The notes below the pieces were generated by a model. That model was not told the DNA's origin, ran no database searches, and saw only the letters and a list, made by a program, of their open reading frames with translations. A DNA stretch of 64,000 nucleotides from Shewanella sp. SNU WT4 (GTDB lineage: Bacteria; Pseudomonadota; Gammaproteobacteria; Enterobacterales; Shewanellaceae): the NCBI RefSeq assembly GCF_006494715.1, contig NZ_CP041151.1, positions 682,001-746,000 of the forward strand, written 5' to 3'. This document shows, in pieces, positions 58,549 through 64,000 of the stretch. Both the position numbers and the translations under genes were made by a program. The stretch's first letter is position 1, and each line of letters starts with the position of its first letter.

Positions 58549-58560
58549 CTTGTCAACAAT
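58549..58560. promoter_or_regulatory. Putative GntR operator 1 (imperfect)
   Basis: CTTGTCAACAAT differs in two bases from the perfect palindrome ATTGTTAACAAT at 58654. It fits the TNGTNNACNA half-site rule of FCD-type GntR regulators and lies 52 bases upstream of the gntR start. Confidence 0.5.
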
Positions 58561-58617
58561 AAATTAACCAAAAACCAACCAAATGGCTTGGGTAGTTATT
58601 TAAATCTCTATAAATCA

Positions 58618-58629
58618 ATTGCTAACATT
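58618..58629. promoter_or_regulatory. Putative GntR operator 2 (imperfect)
   Basis: ATTGCTAACATT differs in two bases from the perfect site at 58654. It lies between the other two sites. Confidence 0.4.
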
Positions 58630-58653
58630 GTTTGAATTTTTTTGTGAACATTT

Positions 58654-58665
58654 ATTGTTAACAAT
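58654..58665. promoter_or_regulatory. Putative GntR operator 3 (perfect palindrome)
   Basis: ATTGTTAACAAT is an exact 12-bp palindrome and fits the expected FCD-type GntR site. Sites 1, 2 and 3 are spaced 69 and 36 bases apart, in an A/T-rich stretch before gntR. Confidence 0.6.
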
Positions 58666-58826
58666 GTTTGGTGTGTTAGCTGCCTAGTAAAGGCTGGGAA
58701 GATGAATTTGGATAATCTTCAGCAGGCATGAGTAAGGTTAGATGTGGTTGAACAAACTATGACAGGAGGATTTAGTCGAGGGCGATGGCGCCAATCTGCT
58801 ATTTTTTGATGCCTTGATGCCATAAA

Positions 58827-58849
58827 GGCGCTAATGGTTAGTTAGCGCC
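58827..58849 (-). terminator. Weak terminator of the Sel1-repeat gene
   Basis: On the minus strand an 8-bp perfect stem (58849-58842 with 58834-58827) follows the stop at 58890 and is followed by TTTAT only. Confidence 0.5.
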
Positions 58850-58889
58850 GTTATTAAGGCTCAAGCTTGGCTGGTTGCAATCGAGCAGG

Positions 58890-59684
58890 CTAGCGACTCT
58901 CGCTAAGCTTATCGCAGCCTTTGTATTGCTGCTTAAGGCAAACACTCGACATTTCAATTGCTTGGCGTCTATCGCTAGCTTTCATCTTATGGCTAAGCAT
59001 TTCAGTGAGTTCATCGCCTGTGCCGCCGTTATAATGCGACAAATTAGCCCACATGTAAGCCAGTTTATCGTCAGCTTCCACGCCGCGGCCCAAGGCGTAC
59101 ATGATACTTAAGTTGTTTTGCGCATCGGCATAGCCTTGCTCTGAGGCTTGAGTAAACCAGTGCACGGCTTGTTTATCATCTTTAGTAACGCCCTGACCAT
59201 TGGCGAACATAAAACCATAGTTTAACTGAGCTTCAGCATGGCCAAGTTCAGCGGCCTGACGGTATAACGCCATGGCTTGGCTGATATCGGCTGTCATGCC
59301 GCGGCCATTTTGATACATGTTGCCTAGATGAAATTGGGCATTGGCGTTGTCTTGCTTGGCCGCTTGTTGCAGCCATTGCATGGCTAATTGATCATCTTTA
59401 GCCACGCCGCGCCCTAAGGTATGGCTAATGCCTAAGTTAAATTGCGCTTGGCTATGGCCTTGTTCGGCGGCTTGTTGAAACCAATGGGCTGCTTGCTTGT
59501 TATCTAACGGCGTGCCTTGGCTGCGAGAATACATGGTCGCAACTGTATATTGAGCCTCGGCGTTACCTTGCTCGGCTAAGCTCAATTGCTGCTTGAAAGA
59601 CTCAGTCGCCGTAGGCTGTGAGTTAGCATGAGTGCCAACACTTGCGACTAATAACATTAAGGTAGCGGACAGAGATTTCTTCAT
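58890..59684 (-). CDS. Exported Sel1-repeat protein
   Basis: The 264-residue precursor has a signal peptide (to about residue 20) and five or six Sel1-like repeats of 36 residues (about 38-225), each with the A-x-x-x-L/Y-G-x-x-Y/F...G-x-G-V/M-x-x-D pattern and ending AAEQGHSQAQ-like. The solenoid binds other proteins; members act in signalling or envelope regulation, but here no partner is evident. Two Cys lie near the C-terminus (SSVCLKQQYKGCDK). It stands alone on the minus strand, with a TCGGCCGAA element about 125 bases upstream. Confidence 0.9.
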   Translation of the reverse strand: MKKSLSATLMLLVASVGTHANSQPTATESFKQQLSLAEQGNAEAQYTVATMYSRSQGTPLDNKQAAHWFQQAAEQGHSQAQFNLGISHTLGRGVAKDDQLAMQWLQQAAKQDNANAQFHLGNMYQNGRGMTADISQAMALYRQAAELGHAEAQLNYGFMFANGQGVTKDDKQAVHWFTQASEQGYADAQNNLSIMYALGRGVEADDKLAYMWANLSHYNGGTGDELTEMLSHKMKASDRRQAIEMSSVCLKQQYKGCDKLSESR

Positions 59685-59808
59685 GATAACTTCTTATTTT
59701 GGCATATTAGCATAAGCTAAGTTATTGTTTGTATTGTAAGATTTTATCATTTATCTAAAGCTGTTAGGTGCGATCCGCTCAGCACTTTACGCATTGTTGT
59801 GTGAACTC

Positions 59809-59822
59809 TCGGCCGAATATGG
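59809..59822. promoter_or_regulatory. Conserved TCGGCCGAATATGG element
   Basis: This matches the TCGGCCGAAAATGG at 51515-51528 in 13 of 14 bases. Both lie about 125 bases upstream of a gene for a small exported protein. No regulator is known to me for it. Confidence 0.35.
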
Positions 59823-59883
59823 CGCTTAGGAAGGCTAAAAATCGGGGCGGAATAAATGGCAGGGAATAAAAGGGAGTAAAGAG

Positions 59884-59915
59884 ATGAGCCTGAAAAATAG
59901 CATCTTCAGGCTCAT
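59884..59915 (-). terminator. Terminator of the acyltransferase pair
   Basis: On the minus strand an 11-bp perfect stem (59915-59905 with 59894-59884), starting 21 bases after the stop at 59936, is followed by CTCTTTACT, a weak T-tract. Confidence 0.6.
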
Positions 59916-59935
59916 GTTGCGCTCAAGGTTAAAAA

Positions 59936-60877
59936 TTAGCTTTGTGAATTGATTAAGGCCGGGTAGCTGGTGGTTTTAGCTTGATATTCAAGTAATAGCT
60001 GATGGATTTCGTCATCTTTTTCAGCCCAAATTTGATTGAGCCAACGCTGAAACTCAACGCGATAACTGGCATCCTGTCCATAGCGCTGGTCATCAACTAC
60101 TGGCACGGGGCGCGGCTTAATACGCATCACCACTTGCTTGACCTTGCCATGCATCACGCTTGATAAAATATCTTTAGGGGCATCGGGATACACTATGGTG
60201 ATGTCTAAAACATGGGTAAATTGTTCGCCCATGGCCGACAGGGCAAAGGCACTACCGCCAGCTTTTGGCCGCAATAAATAGCGATAAGGTGATTGCTGGC
60301 GCAGGCGTTTTTCTTCATTAAAGCGGCTACCTTCGACATAGTTCATTATGGTGGTAGGTAATAAACGAAAGCGCTCGCAAGACTTACGAGTGGTTTCCAT
60401 GTCTTTACCCTTAAGTTTAGGGTTATTTTTTAATTTTTCTGCGCTGGTGCGGTTCATAAATGGCATGTCGAGTGCCCAGCAACCAAGCCCCAAAAATGGT
60501 ACATACAGCAATTCTCGTTTGAGAAAGAATTTCAGCATAGGAATGTGGTTACGCAGCACATAAGTTTGGGCGGCGATATCAAAACCACTAAGATGATTGC
60601 TGATGATTAAGTACCAAGCATTGTTATCTAAGTGTTCTAAACCTTTGACATCCCACTCAATATTGGCAATCAGTTTTAGAATGCCGCCATTGCCTGTGGC
60701 CCAAGCCCACATAAAGCGATTTAATACTCGGGTCAGTTGAGTGCGCGCCGCTTGCCAAGGCAGCAGTAATTTGAGTAACCCGCCAAGACTAATCAGCCCG
60801 GCCCAAAGGGTAGTGTTAATGATGAGCAAGCCGCTTGAGAGTAAAAATAACAATGGCCCTGGTAGAAAATTCAACAT
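59936..60877 (-). CDS. Membrane-bound 1-acyl-glycerol-phosphate acyltransferase-like protein (YihG type), second copy
   Basis: This 313-residue protein has an N-terminal hydrophobic region (two helices, about residues 5-45) and the PlsC-like acyltransferase domain. The catalytic NHLSGFD (a variant of NHxxxxD, residues about 93-99) and the EGSRF block (about 181-185) are present. YihG/LclAT proteins are proposed to acylate lysophospholipids. It is the second of two tandem genes, starting one base after the first ends, and is about as long. The pair looks like a duplication. Confidence 0.88.
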   Translation of the reverse strand: MLNFLPGPLLFLLSSGLLIINTTLWAGLISLGGLLKLLLPWQAARTQLTRVLNRFMWAWATGNGGILKLIANIEWDVKGLEHLDNNAWYLIISNHLSGFDIAAQTYVLRNHIPMLKFFLKRELLYVPFLGLGCWALDMPFMNRTSAEKLKNNPKLKGKDMETTRKSCERFRLLPTTIMNYVEGSRFNEEKRLRQQSPYRYLLRPKAGGSAFALSAMGEQFTHVLDITIVYPDAPKDILSSVMHGKVKQVVMRIKPRPVPVVDDQRYGQDASYRVEFQRWLNQIWAEKDDEIHQLLLEYQAKTTSYPALINSQS

Positions 60878-60878
60878 C

Positions 60879-61784
60879 TTAGTCTTCGCCTCTCATGCGA
60901 TTTGGCTCGGTATGTAATTGACATAACAGCTGATCTTTACTGTGCCAGAGCGTATTTAGTTCTTGTTGAAACTGCTGCTTATAGTCGCGATCATGCTGAT
61001 AATCGCCGCGCATAGCCGCGGTAATGGGCCGCACTTGAATATCCACATTGACCTTACCGCCCTTGCCACTTAAGTAGTCAAAGAAGCTCGGCACACCATC
61101 GGCATAATGAATGGTGACATCCACTAAGGTATTGATTTCATCCATGGCTGCTAACGCAAACGACATGCCGCCGGCTTTAGGTCTTAATAGATAATTAAAC
61201 GGCGAGCTTTGCTTGGCATGCTTTACCGCTTTAAAGCGCGTGCCTTCGACAAAATTCATCACGCTCACTGGCGTATGTTTGAATTTACTGCAGGCCTTGC
61301 GGGTGATTTCAATGTCTTTGCCCTTGAGGATTGGATTCTTTTTAATTTCAGCTGGGCTATAGCGGCGCATAAACGGAAAATCTAATGCCCACCATACCAG
61401 CCCAAGTACTGGCACATAAATCAATTCACGCTTAAGAAAGAATTTTAGGAAAGGAATTTTGCGGTTAAATATTCCCTGCAAAATCAAGATATCAACCCAA
61501 GATTGATGATTGGCTATCACCATGTACCAGTTATCTTTACTGAGCTTTGCATTGCCAGTAACCGTTAATTGAATGGGATGCAGATTTCTTTCCATCCAAC
61601 CATTACAGCTAATCCAGCAGCTGGCGAGAAAATTAAGTACATTGCTGCAATGCGCTTGTAAGCTGGTGGCTGGGATCAACTTAAGCAGGCTGATTAGCAG
61701 CAGTGGCGTTGCCCAAAAAAAAGTGTTGATAATGTAACCGGTAAAAACCAATGAGCCTCGAATGCGCGACAACAACAGCGTCAT
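60879..61784 (-). CDS. Membrane-bound 1-acyl-glycerol-phosphate acyltransferase-like protein (YihG type), first copy
   Basis: This 301-residue acyltransferase-like protein starts at the ATG at 61784, with GGGAGGA upstream (the frame runs 24 codons further without support). It has an N-terminal hydrophobic region, NHQSWVD as the catalytic block (about residues 90-96) and EGTRF (about 176-180). It shares whole segments with its neighbour, such as ...FFLKRELIYVPVLGLVWWALDFPFM around residue 120 and LLRPKAGG near 200, so the two are close paralogues. Substrate and distinct roles are not evident. Confidence 0.9.
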   Translation of the reverse strand: MTLLLSRIRGSLVFTGYIINTFFWATPLLLISLLKLIPATSLQAHCSNVLNFLASCWISCNGWMERNLHPIQLTVTGNAKLSKDNWYMVIANHQSWVDILILQGIFNRKIPFLKFFLKRELIYVPVLGLVWWALDFPFMRRYSPAEIKKNPILKGKDIEITRKACSKFKHTPVSVMNFVEGTRFKAVKHAKQSSPFNYLLRPKAGGMSFALAAMDEINTLVDVTIHYADGVPSFFDYLSGKGGKVNVDIQVRPITAAMRGDYQHDRDYKQQFQQELNTLWHSKDQLLCQLHTEPNRMRGED

Positions 61785-61974
61785 GTACTTTTTCCTCCCA
61801 CAAATTGAGGCGTCATGGTAACTCGTGTGTAGCATTTCCTCAAACTTTGGTTGCATAGTCTGGTGATAAGGCGGTTTTTTGTGGTTTGTTTCTGCAAATC
61901 ATTAACAAGTGTTCATCTAAGCTAAGTTTTGGGTTGCAGCTGTTGAGCCCGTGAGCTTACTTGGCGCTGAGAGC

Positions 61975-62007
61975 AAAAAAATAGCCCATCGCATAGATAG
62001 GCTATTT
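61975..62007 (-). terminator. Terminator of katG
   Basis: On the minus strand an 8-bp stem (62007-62000 with 61986-61979) with extra pairs inside is followed by T7. It lies 45 bases after the katG stop. Confidence 0.85.
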
Positions 62008-62051
62008 AGATTTAAGCTAGCGCGAGCTTAATGGCTTGGAGCGCAAGCTAA

Positions 62052-64000
<1,949 letters not shown>

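Larger units (their letters stand above)
58498..58889. other. Intergenic region between gntR and the Sel1-repeat gene
   Basis: This 392-base region contains the three putative GntR sites (58549-58665) near the gntR start and a weak terminator of the Sel1-repeat gene (58827-58849). An AGGAGG at 58764-58769 is followed by no good open frame. The rest is featureless. Confidence 0.6.

Noticed and set aside
58764..58769. AGGAGG as the ribosome-binding site of an unannotated gene
   Set aside because: The nearest ATG is 10 or more bases away and opens only about ten codons before a stop.

Overview
The window is chromosomal DNA of a gammaproteobacterium, most likely a Shewanella. The evidence is gene content and order: mrcA divergent from pilMNOPQ, the aroK-aroB-damX-dam...rpe-gph-trpS chain, dolP-diaA-yraN-lpoA divergent from rsmI followed by rnpB, and a 2-methylcitrate operon with AcnD/PrpF and a GntR-family regulator. 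The species cannot be read from the sequence. I saw no insertion sequence, prophage, CRISPR array, tRNA or rRNA gene, and the base composition looks even. This is mainly core genome with a few patches of small, poorly known genes.

Layout. 1-5.9 kb: the 3' part of typA, an exported coiled-coil lipoprotein, a small membrane protein, yihY, dtd and a DUF3014 membrane protein. 6-12 kb (minus strand): recG, a YrbG-type exchanger and mrcA (PBP1A). 12.1-17 kb: the type IV pilus assembly operon pilMNOPQ. 17.2-24.5 kb: the shikimate, Dam, Rpe, Gph and TrpS cluster, interrupted between dam and rpe by two opposed small genes. 24.5-31.2 kb: a LysR regulator divergent from an EamA-type transporter, then dolP/diaA/yraN/lpoA on the minus strand, rsmI on the plus strand and the RNase P RNA. 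31.3-37.5 kb: a BamA/TamA-like outer-membrane protein, a fused ThrE-type exporter, a YgiQ radical SAM protein and a YkvA-like protein.

37.6-42.2 kb is the least understood part: an exported protein, a YSC84 lipid-binding protein, an AraC-type membrane sensor half with no DNA-binding half, a YgbA-family Cys-rich protein, a DsrE-family protein, a membrane-anchored repeat protein and a small lipoprotein. 42.3-46.3 kb: selO, a DUF3630 gene, srkA and dsbA (stress and envelope thiol functions) and a small unknown gene. 46.5-51.4 kb: zapB, an NhaC-family antiporter, a TetR regulator, a eukaryote-type branched-chain aminotransferase and a lipoprotein. 51.5-58.5 kb (minus strand): gntR-prpB-prpC-acnD-prpF for propionate catabolism, with three related near-palindromes upstream of gntR and a 7-bp tandem array between prpC and acnD. 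58.9-64 kb (minus strand): a Sel1-repeat protein, two tandem YihG-like acyltransferases and the 3' part of katG.

No clear new multigene system was found. The items most worth checking are the heptamer array inside the prp operon, the triple putative GntR operator, the HTH-less AraC-type sensor, and the repeat-bearing membrane protein near 41.3 kb. Gene starts were moved from the first possible codon wherever a signal peptide, family alignment or ribosome-binding site argued for it.
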